A stretch of DNA of 64,000 nt, taken from assembly GCA_020853575.1 (NCBI GenBank), contig JADYYP010000045.1:186001-250000 (forward strand), given 5' to 3'. Both the position numbers and the translations under genes were made by a program. The DNA comes from Planctomycetota bacterium (GTDB lineage: Bacteria > Planctomycetota > UBA1135 > GCA-002686595). A model generated the notes under the pieces. That model had not been told where the DNA came from, searched no databases, and saw only the letters and a list, made by a program, of their open reading frames with translations. This document shows positions 41,212-50,150 of the stretch, in pieces; positions within the stretch are counted from its first letter, which is position 1, and each line of letters begins with the position of its first letter.

Positions 41212-42366
41212 TCAGGGCGCGCGGAAGCTCATCACCCACGAGTCGAACGCGCCCAGGTCGCTGTTCCGGCCCGCGCAGGACTTGTTGTACGCCAGCAGCA
41301 ACGGCGAGAGCAGTCCGCCCAGGCGTTGGTCGGACCAGTGCGCGAGTTGAGGAATCGGTCGCGTGCGCTGGTAGCCCGCGGTGCGCAAGTGTCGAAAGCC
41401 GCGGGACTCGAGTGCCTGGCGCGCCTCGTCGGCGGTCAGCGCGTTGAGCTCTCGCGCGGGCAACAGCGCACGTCGCGCGCGGCGCTGCGCCATGCCGCGC
41501 GACGCGCGGTTCAGGTCACCGATCACCAGCATCCCGCCGCTCAAAAGCGTCCGGGCCAGCCCATCGAACCAAGCGCGGTGGTCCGGTGAGAAGCTGACCA
41601 CGCCCGAGGAAAGCACGTGCTCGAAGCGCTCGTCGAAAGGTGGTGCCTCACCGAATCCCGTGCGCCCGCGAAATTGCGTGAGGCCGCTGGCGCGCGCGTT
41701 GTGCTCGGCGAGCTTGACCATCTCCGGCGACGGATCGAAGGCCGCTAGGCGCGCTCGACCGGCCGAGAGCGCGGCCTCGATGCCGACCCAGCCGGCACCG
41801 CAACCGAAGTCGAGGATGCTCGCGCCCTCCCGCGGCGGCTCGAACAACCCCACGTACTTGCGCATCCAACGGAAGTGCGCGTAGCCCGGCTTGCCGGGTT
41901 CGCCGTTCCAGCCGCCCGAGTTCGAGTCGAACTTCGAAACGGTGACCTGCGGCGAGAGCACGAACTCTCGACGGCGCGCGACGAGCACGGTGCCTTCGGG
42001 GACGCCGGAGGCCGACAGTGGCTGCGCGCCCTGCAGCGTCTCGCGCTTCAGCGAGCCACCCGAGCAGCGGTACAGCGCGACGACGTGCACCCAGGGCCAC
42101 AAGGAGTTGCGCCACCGCGCGAGTTCCTCCCGCGAGCGCTCCAACGGAAGCTCGAGCGTCACCAGCCCGTCGCGCGCGAGAGCGCTGCTCCCGTGCTCCA
42201 CGATGCGCGCCGCAGTGGCCTCGATGTCGCATTCGACCTCGAACGGACCGTAGCGCGCCCATGCAACCTCGCGCGCTTCCGCGAACGGCCAGCGCTCGAA
42301 GCGCGACGCGTGCGCGGGGTCGACGCCGAGGTCGGCGAAGAGCGGTGCGAGGGGCTCGGCGGTCAT
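41212..42366 (-). CDS. SAM-dependent methyltransferase with N-terminal extension
   Basis: A 384-residue protein. The second half is a class I methyltransferase: motif I SILDFGCGAGWVG (about 183-195), acidic residue in AAFDPSPEMV, and a later LSGGMLVIGDL strand. The first 150 residues form an unrecognised alpha/beta domain (WARYGPFEVECDIEA...). The C-terminal tail is Arg/Leu-rich. The substrate is not evident. ATG 42366 overlaps the stop of the macrodomain gene (ATGA), so the two are coupled and may act on one substrate. Confidence 0.75.
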   Translation of the reverse strand: MTAEPLAPLFADLGVDPAHASRFERWPFAEAREVAWARYGPFEVECDIEATAARIVEHGSSALARDGLVTLELPLERSREELARWRNSLWPWVHVVALYRCSGGSLKRETLQGAQPLSASGVPEGTVLVARRREFVLSPQVTVSKFDSNSGGWNGEPGKPGYAHFRWMRKYVGLFEPPREGASILDFGCGAGWVGIEAALSAGRARLAAFDPSPEMVKLAEHNARASGLTQFRGRTGFGEAPPFDERFEHVLSSGVVSFSPDHRAWFDGLARTLLSGGMLVIGDLNRASRGMAQRRARRALLPARELNALTADEARQALESRGFRHLRTAGYQRTRPIPQLAHWSDQRLGGLLSPLLLAYNKSCAGRNSDLGAFDSWVMSFRAP

Positions 42367-42953
42367 GCTTGAGCGCGGCGCGCACTCGCTGCGCCTCCGG
42401 CACGTCCATCGTCCGCGAGCTCGGCCTGCGCCTCGCGGAACACGCGCAGGATCTCGTCCGAGGACAGCACGAAGCGCACGCAGACCAACGAGGGATGGCA
42501 CTCGAGTCCAGCGCGCGCGGCGGCCAGCGCGATCCGCGCCGCACGCTCCCAGGGAAAGCGGTAGACGCCGCAGGAGATCGCGGGGAATGCCAGGGAGCGC
42601 GCTCCGAGCTCGGCGGCGGCACGCAGCGCGTTGCGATGGCACGCGGCCAACAGCTCGCCCTCACCGGCCGCACCGCCGGACCAAACCGGACCGACGGCGT
42701 GGATGACCCAGCGCGCTCGCAGGGCAAATCCTGGGGTCACGCGCACTTCCCCGGTGGGGCAGCCCTCGGGGTGCAGACGCGTGCACGCAGCGAGCAACTC
42801 CGGTCCAGCGGCGCGGTGCAGCGCGCCGTCGACACCGCCACCGCCGCGCAGGCCCTCGTTGGCCGCGTTGACCAGCGCATCGACGTCCTCGAGCGTCAAG
42901 TCGCCGCGCACCAGCTCGATCCGCCGCGACTCGGTGGAGATTCTCGTTCCCAC
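42363..42953 (-). CDS. Macrodomain protein, YmdB-like O-acetyl-ADP-ribose deacetylase
   Basis: A 196-residue macrodomain that should bind ADP-ribose. The signature is close to E. coli YmdB: ELVRGDLTLEDVDALVNAAN, GGGGVDGALHRAAG, CPTGEVRVT, VIHAVGPVW and FPAISCGVYRFP. The Asn and Asp used for O-acetyl-ADP-ribose hydrolysis are in these blocks. The GTG at 42953 is the last plausible start before the homology and has a weak Shine-Dalgarno. It diverges from the FAD oxidoreductase and is translationally coupled to the methyltransferase. Confidence 0.88.
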   Translation of the reverse strand: MGTRISTESRRIELVRGDLTLEDVDALVNAANEGLRGGGGVDGALHRAAGPELLAACTRLHPEGCPTGEVRVTPGFALRARWVIHAVGPVWSGGAAGEGELLAACHRNALRAAAELGARSLAFPAISCGVYRFPWERAARIALAAARAGLECHPSLVCVRFVLSSDEILRVFREAQAELADDGRAGGAASARRAQA

Positions 42954-43014
42954 GCTCGCTTGATAGCATCCGGCCCGAGCGCCACCAAGCGTTTGAGCCT
43001 GCGAGGCTCCCGCG

Positions 43015-44655
43015 ATGCAAGAACAACCGCCGAGCGCCACCTGGCGCGTGATGCAACTCGAGTTGCCCGTGGGTGAACCCGAGTCGCGCTTGCGAGAGCT
43101 CGCCGCGCGCGCGGTCGGGGTCGACGCCGGCGAGTTGCGCGGACTGCGCATCGCACGCAAGGCGCTGGACGCGCGACGTCGCGGCGGAACGCGCCGACTG
43201 GCCTGGGTGTACCACGTCGATGTCGTGCTCGATGCGCGGCGCAAGTCCCCGCGGCTGGTCGAGGCGCTGCGCAGCGGCCGGGTCAAGGAAACTCCGCGCT
43301 TGGGCGTGCTCGAGGTGCGCGAGCGGCCCGAGGTCTGGCGCACGGCCGGCCTGCCCCCGGTGGTGATCGTGGGCTCGGGACCGGCCGGTCTGTTCGCCGC
43401 ATTGACCTTGGCGCGCAACGGCGTGCGCTGCGTGATCGTCGAACGCGGCCCCAAGGTCGAGCAGCGCAACCGCCACGTCGTGCGCTTCCATCGCACGCGC
43501 GAGGTCGACCCCGAGCGCAACTTGCTGTTCGGCGAAGGCGGTGCCGGCACCTACTCCGACGGCAAGATCTACACCCGTGTCGACGACCCGCTCGAAGTGC
43601 CGCTGCTCGAGGTGCTCGTCGAATGCGGCGCGCCGCCGGCGATCACCTACGACTCCCTGGCGCACATCGGGACGGACAAGTTGCACCGCATCTTGCCCCG
43701 CTTGCGCGAGCGCATGCTCGCGCTGGGCGTCGAGTTTCGCTTCGACACGCGCTTCGAGGGTCTGGTAGCGGACGCGGGACGCGTGCGAGCGGTGCGCACG
43801 TCGCAAGGCGAGCTCGCCTGCGCCGCCCTGGTGCTGGCTCTCGGGCACAGCGCGCGGGACACCTGGCTCGCGCTCGCGGCGCAAGGCGTGGCCTTCGAGG
43901 CCAAGCCATTCCAGCTCGGCCTGCGCATCGAGCATCCCCAAGAGCTCGTCGACCGCGGTCGCTATGGCGCACGCCTGCCCGAACTCGGCGCCGCCAGCTA
44001 TGGACTGGTCTGCAAGGCCGGCGACGGACTTCCGGCCGCGTTCTCGTTCTGCATGTGCCCCGGCGGACGCATCGTCGCCAGCGTCAACGAGCCGGGGCTC
44101 CTGTGCACCAACGGCATGAGCAACTCGAAACACTCGTCCGCGTGGGCCAGCGCGGCGCTCGTGACCACCTTCGGTGCGCGCGAGTTCGGCCCCGGAGCAT
44201 TCGACGGCGTCGCCTTCCAGCGCGCTCTGGAGCAGCGCTTTTTCACCGCCGGCGGCTCCGACTACACGGCTCCAGCCCAGGGCGCGCGAGACTTCCTCGA
44301 GGGGCGCGAGACCGCGCATCCGCGCCACTCGACCTACACCTTCGGCACTCGTCCCGGCCGCCTCGACGAGCTCCTGCCGCCCTTGGGCCGGGTCGCGATC
44401 GCCCGCGCTCTCGAGCATTTCGAGCGCAATCTGCGGCACTTCTCGAGCAACGAAGGCCAGTTCGTCGGCCTCGAGTCGCGCAGCTCCGGCCCGCTGCGCA
44501 TGCCGCGCGACGATGCGACCCGGCGCGCGCGCGGCTTCGAGAATCTGTACCCCGTGGGCGAGGGCGCGGGCTACGCCGGAGGCATCATGAGCGCCGCGCT
44601 CGATGGCGCGAACTCCGCCCAGGCACTGATCACACACCCCTCATTGGCCACCTGA
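43015..44655 (+). CDS. FAD-dependent dehydrogenase (COG2509 type)
   Basis: A 546-residue flavoprotein. A 100-residue N-terminal domain (ACT/ferredoxin-like) precedes the Rossmann loop VIVGSGPAGLFAALTLARNG (about 117-136) and the ribose acid VIVERG. Further family blocks are NLLFGEGGAGTYSDGK, FSFCMCPGG, NGMSNSKHSS and the C-terminal VGEGAGYAGGIMSAALDG. These are typical of the uncharacterised 'NAD(FAD)-utilizing dehydrogenase' family found across bacteria. The physiological substrate is not known. The panB gene follows after 14 nt. Confidence 0.88.
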   Translation: MQEQPPSATWRVMQLELPVGEPESRLRELAARAVGVDAGELRGLRIARKALDARRRGGTRRLAWVYHVDVVLDARRKSPRLVEALRSGRVKETPRLGVLEVRERPEVWRTAGLPPVVIVGSGPAGLFAALTLARNGVRCVIVERGPKVEQRNRHVVRFHRTREVDPERNLLFGEGGAGTYSDGKIYTRVDDPLEVPLLEVLVECGAPPAITYDSLAHIGTDKLHRILPRLRERMLALGVEFRFDTRFEGLVADAGRVRAVRTSQGELACAALVLALGHSARDTWLALAAQGVAFEAKPFQLGLRIEHPQELVDRGRYGARLPELGAASYGLVCKAGDGLPAAFSFCMCPGGRIVASVNEPGLLCTNGMSNSKHSSAWASAALVTTFGAREFGPGAFDGVAFQRALEQRFFTAGGSDYTAPAQGARDFLEGRETAHPRHSTYTFGTRPGRLDELLPPLGRVAIARALEHFERNLRHFSSNEGQFVGLESRSSGPLRMPRDDATRRARGFENLYPVGEGAGYAGGIMSAALDGANSAQALITHPSLAT

Positions 44656-44656
44656 G

Positions 44657-44662
44657 TACACT
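44657..44662 (+). promoter_or_regulatory. -10-like box TACACT upstream of panB
   Basis: TACACT ends 7 nt before the panB ATG, so transcription would begin at or next to the start codon. No Shine-Dalgarno is present. Confidence 0.38.
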
Positions 44663-44669
44663 GCACGCG

Positions 44670-45497
44670 ATGTCGACCGAACCCCGCTCGGATGCCAGAA
44701 GTCGCAAGGTCACGACGCGTTCGCTGCTGCAGATGAAGGAGCGCGGCGATCCGATCGCGGCCCTGACGGCCTACGACTTCACCACCGCACAACTGCTCGA
44801 TTCGGCCGGAATCGACGTGATCCTGGTGGGGGACTCGGCGGGCATGGTGGTGCAGGGACTCGACACCACCGTCGCCGTGACGCTCGATCAGATGCTGTAC
44901 CACTGCACGGTCGTGCGGCGCGGGATCGAGCGCGCGTTGGTCGTCGGCGACATGCCCTTCATGACCTTCCAAGTGAACGCCGACGAGGCCCTGCGCAACG
45001 CTGGGCGCATGATCAAGGAATCCGGCGTCGAAGCGGTGAAGCTCGAGGGCGGCTCGAAGATCTGCCCGACGATCCGGCGCATCGTCGACGTCGGCATCCC
45101 GGTGATGGGGCATCTGGGGCTGACGCCGCAGTCGATCCACAAGTTCGGCACCTACCAGGTGCGCGCCACCGAACCCGAAGAGGCCGACGAGGTGCGCCGC
45201 GACGCGCGCGCGCTCGAGGACGCGGGCGTGTTCGCGATCGTGATCGAGAAGGTGCCCGCGACGTTGGCGACCGAGATCGCGCAGTCGGTGCGCGTGCCCG
45301 TCATCGGCATCGGCGCCGGCGTCGGCTGCGACGGCCAGATCCTGGTGACGCACGACATGCTCGGGCTCTACACGCGATTTCACCCGCGCTTCGTGCGGCG
45401 CTACGCCGAGCTGGGCAAAGCGATGCACGCGGCCTTCGAGCACTACGTGCGCGACGTCAAGGGTCGCGAGTTCCCCGACAAGGACGAGAGCTACTGA
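44670..45497 (+). CDS. panB: 3-methyl-2-oxobutanoate hydroxymethyltransferase
   Basis: A 275-residue TIM-barrel enzyme, the first committed step of pantothenate/CoA synthesis. The metal-binding and catalytic blocks are intact: ALTAYDFTTAQLLDSAGID, LVGDSAGMV, DMPFMTFQ, VKLEGG, PVMGHLGLTPQS, IEKVP and GIGAGVGCDGQILV. The ATG at 44670 is the first Met before the homology, with a TACACT box 7 nt upstream. Other pan genes are not nearby. Confidence 0.96.
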   Translation: MSTEPRSDARSRKVTTRSLLQMKERGDPIAALTAYDFTTAQLLDSAGIDVILVGDSAGMVVQGLDTTVAVTLDQMLYHCTVVRRGIERALVVGDMPFMTFQVNADEALRNAGRMIKESGVEAVKLEGGSKICPTIRRIVDVGIPVMGHLGLTPQSIHKFGTYQVRATEPEEADEVRRDARALEDAGVFAIVIEKVPATLATEIAQSVRVPVIGIGAGVGCDGQILVTHDMLGLYTRFHPRFVRRYAELGKAMHAAFEHYVRDVKGREFPDKDESY

Positions 45498-45525
45498 GGC
45501 GCCATCCGCGCGCGCCCGGGGCGCC
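45498..45525. terminator. GC hairpin filling the gap between convergent stops of panB and the S1 gene
   Basis: GGCGCC at 45498-45503 pairs with GGCGCC at 45520-45525 (6 bp, 16-nt loop). The arms touch both stop codons. No T-tract, so the terminator role is tentative. Confidence 0.3.
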
Positions 45526-46749
45526 CTACTTCTTCTTCTGCTCGAGCGCCTTCTTGAACAGGCTGCCGAGGTTGGTCTGGACCTTTCCGCCGCCCTGCTT
45601 GTCCAGCATCTCCTGGATCACGGCGCCTTCGACCGAGTCCTCGGAGCCGATCACCGCCCCGCGCTCGTCCATGCGCGAGAGCGAGATGCGCTTTTGCTTC
45701 GAATCGACGTTGAGCACGCGCACGGAGACCTCCGAACCGAGCTTCAGCACGTCCTGCACCTTGCGCACGCGCTCCTTCGAGATCTGCGAGACGTGCAGCA
45801 GGCCCTCGATGCCCGGGAGCAACTCGACGAAAGCGCCGAATTCCATCAAGCGCACGATCTTGCCGGTGAGCACTTGGCCCACACCGACGCGATTGGATGC
45901 TTCGTCCCAGGGATCGGCTTCGAGCTGCTTGGTGCCGATCCCGATGCGCTTCCCGCCTTCCTTGATCTCGAGGATCATGGCGCGCACCTGGTCGCCGGTC
46001 TTGAGCGCGTCCGCGGCGTTCTCCACGCGCTTGCGCGAGATCTGCGAAACGTGCAGCAGCGCCTCGACGCCGCCGCCGATGTCGACGAACGCGCCGAACG
46101 ACTCGACACGCGTGACCTTGCCGGTCACGAGCTGTCCCGGCGTCAGCGCGCCCATCAGTTGCTTGCGACTCTCGTCGCGCGCGCTCTCGAGCACCTTGCG
46201 GCGCGAGAGCACGATGCGCTTCTTGGAAGGATCGAGCTCGATCACCTCGCACTCGAAGGTGTTCCCCAGGAAGCGGTGCAGGTCGTCCTCACGGCCCAAC
46301 GAGACCTGCGAGGCCGGCATGAAGGCCGAGATCGGGCCGACCTTGAGCTCGAGCCCGCCGGTGTTCTGACCCGTGACGCGCGCCTCGACGCGCGCGCCGA
46401 GGCTCAACTCGTCCCAGGCCGCCAGCGCCTTGGCTTCCTTGCGCGAGAGCAGGTGCAGGCCGTCCTCCATGCCGTGCATCGAGAACTCGAACACCGCCCC
46501 GATCTGCGGCAGCTCCTCGAACTCGGTCTTCTTGATCACGCCCTGCGCGCGCGGACCGAGCTCGACGATCACGTCGTCGCCGCTGGTGCCGACCACCGTG
46601 CCCTTGACCAGGTTGGACTTGGCCGAGCCCTTGCGCGGCATGCGCCCCGATTCGTCGAGCTCTTGCAGATTGACGCCCTCGAGGGCGGCTTCGACTTCAC
46701 GGGACAGCGGATCGGAGGAATTCGGGCTGCGGTCGGGTCGGGTCGGCAT
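45526..46749 (-). CDS. Four-S1-domain RNA-binding protein (ribosomal protein S1-like)
   Basis: A 407-residue protein with four S1/OB-fold repeats at about 46-114, 117-188, 205-275 and 290-362. Repeats 3 and 4 are the most canonical (VTGKVTRVESFGAFVDIGGGVEALLHVSQIS and a close copy in 'MEFGAFVELLPGIEGLLHVSQIS'). The N-terminus is Ser/Pro-rich and the C-terminus Gln/Lys-rich. It may be the ribosomal protein S1 that recruits mRNA, or a Tex/YhgF-like paralogue without the catalytic core. The start ATG is at 46749; a TAGCAT box lies 37 nt upstream. Divergent from asd. Confidence 0.87.
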   Translation of the reverse strand: MPTRPDRSPNSSDPLSREVEAALEGVNLQELDESGRMPRKGSAKSNLVKGTVVGTSGDDVIVELGPRAQGVIKKTEFEELPQIGAVFEFSMHGMEDGLHLLSRKEAKALAAWDELSLGARVEARVTGQNTGGLELKVGPISAFMPASQVSLGREDDLHRFLGNTFECEVIELDPSKKRIVLSRRKVLESARDESRKQLMGALTPGQLVTGKVTRVESFGAFVDIGGGVEALLHVSQISRKRVENAADALKTGDQVRAMILEIKEGGKRIGIGTKQLEADPWDEASNRVGVGQVLTGKIVRLMEFGAFVELLPGIEGLLHVSQISKERVRKVQDVLKLGSEVSVRVLNVDSKQKRISLSRMDERGAVIGSEDSVEGAVIQEMLDKQGGGKVQTNLGSLFKKALEQKKK

Positions 46750-46903
46750 TGGGGGCGCGGTTGGAGACTGCGGGGGAACGAGCGAAAGATGCTAATCGCC
46801 GGCGGCGTCGGCGTCACCGGTCGCCCGCGATCCCGCGCTGCGCGGCGGTTGAGTCGTGCCGCCTGGTTCGCCACAGTGGCGCCCCGCCAACCGTGAGTCC
46901 GCC

Positions 46904-47962
46904 ATGCCCACGAAGATCCCCGTCACCGTCCTGGGCGCCACCGGCGTCGTCGGCCAGCGCTTCGTCGCGCGTCTCGCGCAGCACCCCTGGTTCGAGCTGG
47001 TTCACCTGGCGGCAAGCGAGCGCTCGGTCGGCAAGCGCTACTCCGAAGCCTGCACTTGGCGCGTCCCCGGAGGTCAACCTTTCGCGGGCTGCGGCGAGCG
47101 CGAGCTGCGCGCCTGCGACGAGTCGGTCGCGACCCGCGTGGTGTTCTCGGCGCTCGACGCGCCGGTCGCGCGGGAGCTCGAGCCGCGCTTCGCGCGCGCG
47201 GGCGCCCTGGTGTTCTCCAATGCCTCGGCCTTCCGCATGGAAGCCGACGTCCCGCTGCTCGTGCCCGAGGTCAACGCCGACTCGCTGCAGTTGCTCGAGG
47301 TGCAGCGCGAGCGCCGCGGCTGGAGTGGAGCGATCGTGTGCAACCCCAACTGCACCGCTGCCGTGCTGGTGACCGCGCTGCAACCGCTGCACGAGCGTTT
47401 CGGTGTCGAGGACGTGCTCATGACCAGCATGCAGGCCGTGTCGGGAGCGGGCTACCCAGGGGTCGCGAGCCTGGACGCGCTCGGAAACGTCGTGCCCTTC
47501 ATCCGTGACGAGGAACACAAGGTCGAGCTCGAGCTGGCCAAGATGCTCGGGCGCATGCGCGGGCGCGCGGTCGAGCCGGCGGCGCTCCGTGTGTCGGCGC
47601 TGTGCCATCGCGTCCCGGTGCTCGATGGTCACAGTGAGTCGGTGGCGCTGCGCCTGAGCGGCGCTCCCTCGTGCGCGGCCGTGAGCGAGGCCTTGGCAAC
47701 CTGGCGCGCCGAGCCGCAATTGCGCGGATTGCCGAGCGCACCGCCGCACCCGGTCGTCGTGCACACCGCCGAGGATCGACCACAGCCGCGCCTGGATGTC
47801 GAGCGCGACGCCGGCATGTCCGTGCACGTCGGACGCATCCGCCCGTGCGCGATCCTCGGGCTCAAGATGTTCGTCTTGGGTCACAATCTCGAGCGCGGGG
47901 CCGCCGGCGGTTCGGTGCTCAACGCCGAGCTCTTGCTCGCGCGGGGCATGCTCGCGTCATGA
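46904..47962 (+). CDS. asd: Aspartate-semialdehyde dehydrogenase (archaeal/fungal-type)
   Basis: A 352-residue NADPH enzyme reducing aspartyl phosphate, the branch point to Lys, Met and Thr. The dinucleotide loop is VLGATGVVGQRF, the catalytic Cys150 is in CNPNCTAAVL, and the active-site Gln block is QAVSGAGYPGV. The SGAGYPG form belongs to the archaeal/fungal class; common bacterial enzymes have a different block. The conserved basic segment RDEEHKVELE follows. It is coupled to lysC by a 4-nt overlap (ATGA), so both enzymes of the pathway start are made together. Confidence 0.93.
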   Translation: MPTKIPVTVLGATGVVGQRFVARLAQHPWFELVHLAASERSVGKRYSEACTWRVPGGQPFAGCGERELRACDESVATRVVFSALDAPVARELEPRFARAGALVFSNASAFRMEADVPLLVPEVNADSLQLLEVQRERRGWSGAIVCNPNCTAAVLVTALQPLHERFGVEDVLMTSMQAVSGAGYPGVASLDALGNVVPFIRDEEHKVELELAKMLGRMRGRAVEPAALRVSALCHRVPVLDGHSESVALRLSGAPSCAAVSEALATWRAEPQLRGLPSAPPHPVVVHTAEDRPQPRLDVERDAGMSVHVGRIRPCAILGLKMFVLGHNLERGAAGGSVLNAELLLARGMLAS

Positions 47963-49308
47963 GTCGCGTGATGAAGTTCGGCGGGTCGTCGGTGGCCGAC
48001 GCCGCGTGCATGCGCCAAGCCGGTGAGCTCGTACGGCGCGCGCTGCCGCACGCGCCGCTGGTGGTGCTGTCGGCGATGGGCAAGTCCACGGATGCCTTGT
48101 TCCGCGCCGCGCGCGCGGCTTCCAACGGGCGCCACTCCGATGCACGCCGAGAAGTCGATGGACTCGCGGAGCGCCATCGTGCCTCGGCCGCGGAGCTGTT
48201 CGCGGGCGACGTCCCGGCCGAGGTCCACGCCTCGCTCGCGCAACACCTGGGCGATCTCGAGCGCATCCTGCAAGGCGTCGAGTTGCTCCACGAGCTCAGC
48301 CCGCGCTCCCTCGACGCCATCGCCGCTCGCGGTGAATTGCTCTCGACCACGCTGTTCGCCGCGTACTTGGCGTCGATCGGCGTCGATTGCGATTGGTTCG
48401 ACGCGCGCGGAGTGATGCGCACCGACGAGCGCTTCGGTGCTGCCACGCCTGACGCTCCAGCGCTGGCGCGGTTGTCGCGCGAAAAGCTCGCGGCGCGCCT
48501 CGCGCCCGGCAGAGCCGTGGTCACCCAGGGTTACATCGGAGCGTGCGCGGACGGTGCGACGACCACGCTAGGTCGCGGAGGCAGCGACTACTCGGCCTCG
48601 CTGTTCGGTGCGGCGCTCGCGAGCGATGAGGTGCAGATCTGGACCGATGTCGAGGGCGTGTTCACCTGCGACCCACGGGTCGTGCCCCAGGCGCGCTCGA
48701 TTCCAGAGCTGTCCTTCGCCGAAGCAGCCGAGCTCGCGGCCTTCGGCGCGAAGGTCCTGCACCCTTCGACCATCCAACCCGCGGTCGAAGCGCGCATCCC
48801 GGTCACCGTGCGTCACACGCAGCGCCCCGACGGTCGTTTCACGACGATCCGCGAGCGCTCGGCGGCCACGCGCACGGTCACGGCACTGGCCGGCCGCGGG
48901 CCGGTGACGGTGCTGACCCTGTCCTCGACGCGCATGCTCGACGCCAGCGGCTTCCTGGCGCGCATCTTCGAGGTCTTCGGGCGCCTGGGCGTCAGCGTCG
49001 ACGTGGTTTCGACCGCGGAGGTAGCGGTGTCGGTCACGGTCGAGCGCGACGCGCCGCTGGAGACGCTGCGGCGCGAGCTCGAGCAAGTCGCGCGCGTCGA
49101 GATCCGGCCCGAGCGCGCCATCGTGGCCATCGTCGGCGAGCGCCTGCGCGAGACGCGCGGCATCGCGGCTCGCGCGCTCGGCGCACTGGAAGACATCGAC
49201 GTCGAGATGATCTCGATGGGGGCCAACGAGATCAACTTGAGCCTGGTGCTCGACCGCCAGCGCGAGCGCGATGCGCTGCGCCGGCTGCACGCGGCGTTCT
49301 TCGAATGA
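47959..49308 (+). CDS. lysC: Aspartokinase (monofunctional, ACT-regulated)
   Basis: A 449-residue kinase that phosphorylates aspartate. The catalytic domain opens with VMKFGGSSVAD. It contains the helical insert of the LysC/ThrA-type enzymes, RGELLST, TTLGRGGSDYSA and EVQIWTDVEGVFTCDPR. Two ACT domains (about 300-449) should bind an end-product amino acid for feedback control. It has no fused homoserine dehydrogenase. The stop lies 2 nt from that of the converging SDR gene. Confidence 0.95.
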   Translation: MSRVMKFGGSSVADAACMRQAGELVRRALPHAPLVVLSAMGKSTDALFRAARAASNGRHSDARREVDGLAERHRASAAELFAGDVPAEVHASLAQHLGDLERILQGVELLHELSPRSLDAIAARGELLSTTLFAAYLASIGVDCDWFDARGVMRTDERFGAATPDAPALARLSREKLAARLAPGRAVVTQGYIGACADGATTTLGRGGSDYSASLFGAALASDEVQIWTDVEGVFTCDPRVVPQARSIPELSFAEAAELAAFGAKVLHPSTIQPAVEARIPVTVRHTQRPDGRFTTIRERSAATRTVTALAGRGPVTVLTLSSTRMLDASGFLARIFEVFGRLGVSVDVVSTAEVAVSVTVERDAPLETLRRELEQVARVEIRPERAIVAIVGERLRETRGIAARALGALEDIDVEMISMGANEINLSLVLDRQRERDALRRLHAAFFE

Positions 49309-49310
49309 CG

Positions 49311-50054
49311 TCAGCCGCGCCGCGCCACCTGCGTGGCGCTGGCCTGGTCCTTCGACCACACCACCACCTCGCCGATGTTCACGTTGCGCGGCCGCGTGAC
49401 GACGAAACGCACGATGTCTGCGATGTCCGCGGGCGTGAGGAAGTCGACTCCCGCGTAGACCTTGGCGGCGCGCTCGCGATCTCCGCGGAAGCGCACGTCG
49501 CTGAAGTCGGTCTTGACCATTCCCGGATCGACCGTCGAAACCCGGATGCCCTTGTCGAAGAAGTCGAGACGCATCGACTCGTAGAGCGACTTCACCGCGG
49601 CCTTCGTGGCGCAGTACACGTTGCCGCCCGGATAGGCCTGCCTTCCAGCGACGCTTCCGATCAGCACGATGTCGCCGCGCTTGCGCTCGATCATCCCCGG
49701 TGCCACGGCGCGCACGACGTGCAGCAGGCCCTTCACGTTGGTGTCGATCATCTCCGCCCAGTCCGCGGGATCACCGCTGTGCAGCGGCTCGAGGCCGCGC
49801 GCGAGTCCGGCGTTGGCGACGGCGATGTCGACAGCGTGCGGAGCGAGGGCCGAGACCAGCTTGCTCGCATCGCGCACGTCGAGCGCGAGCGCGATGGCAC
49901 CCGGCAGGTCCGCCGCGACGCGCTGCAGCTCGCGCTCCCGTCGAGCGACCAGGATCAGCCGCGCGCCCTCCGCGGCCAAAGCTCGCGCGATGGCCTCGCC
50001 GATCCCCGACGAAGCCCCCGAAACCAACGCAGTCTTGTGATCGAGTGTGCCCAT
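49311..50054 (-). CDS. Short-chain dehydrogenase/reductase
   Basis: A 247-residue classical SDR. The cofactor loop is SGASSGIGEA, NAG is present in VANAGLARG, the catalytic Ser is in LIGSVAGRQAYPG, and Tyr-x3-Lys is YCATK. The sequence most resembles the YdfG-like serine/3-hydroxy acid dehydrogenases, but the substrate is not certain. ATG 50054 has no Shine-Dalgarno; a TACCTT box lies 8 nt upstream on the minus strand. It diverges from the amidohydrolase across 96 bp. Confidence 0.9.
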   Translation of the reverse strand: MGTLDHKTALVSGASSGIGEAIARALAAEGARLILVARRERELQRVAADLPGAIALALDVRDASKLVSALAPHAVDIAVANAGLARGLEPLHSGDPADWAEMIDTNVKGLLHVVRAVAPGMIERKRGDIVLIGSVAGRQAYPGGNVYCATKAAVKSLYESMRLDFFDKGIRVSTVDPGMVKTDFSDVRFRGDRERAAKVYAGVDFLTPADIADIVRFVVTRPRNVNIGEVVVWSKDQASATQVARRG

Positions 50055-50062
50055 GACCGCAG

Positions 50063-50068
50063 AAGGTA
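50063..50068 (-). promoter_or_regulatory. -10-like box TACCTT upstream of the SDR gene
   Basis: Minus-strand TACCTT ends 8 nt before the ATG at 50054, consistent with a leaderless transcript. Confidence 0.35.
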
Positions 50069-50137
50069 CGCAGCGGGAGCGCGCGTCGCATCTGCGTTCC
50101 GCGGCGTCCGCGCCGTGAAATCGTGCGCAGCTCGGCG

Positions 50138-50143
50138 TACGCT
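50138..50143 (+). promoter_or_regulatory. -10-like box TACGCT upstream of the amidohydrolase
   Basis: TACGCT ends 7 nt before the ATG at 50151. A GTGAAA hexamer 17 bp further upstream is a weak -35 candidate. Confidence 0.38.
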
Positions 50144-50150
50144 CGCGTCG

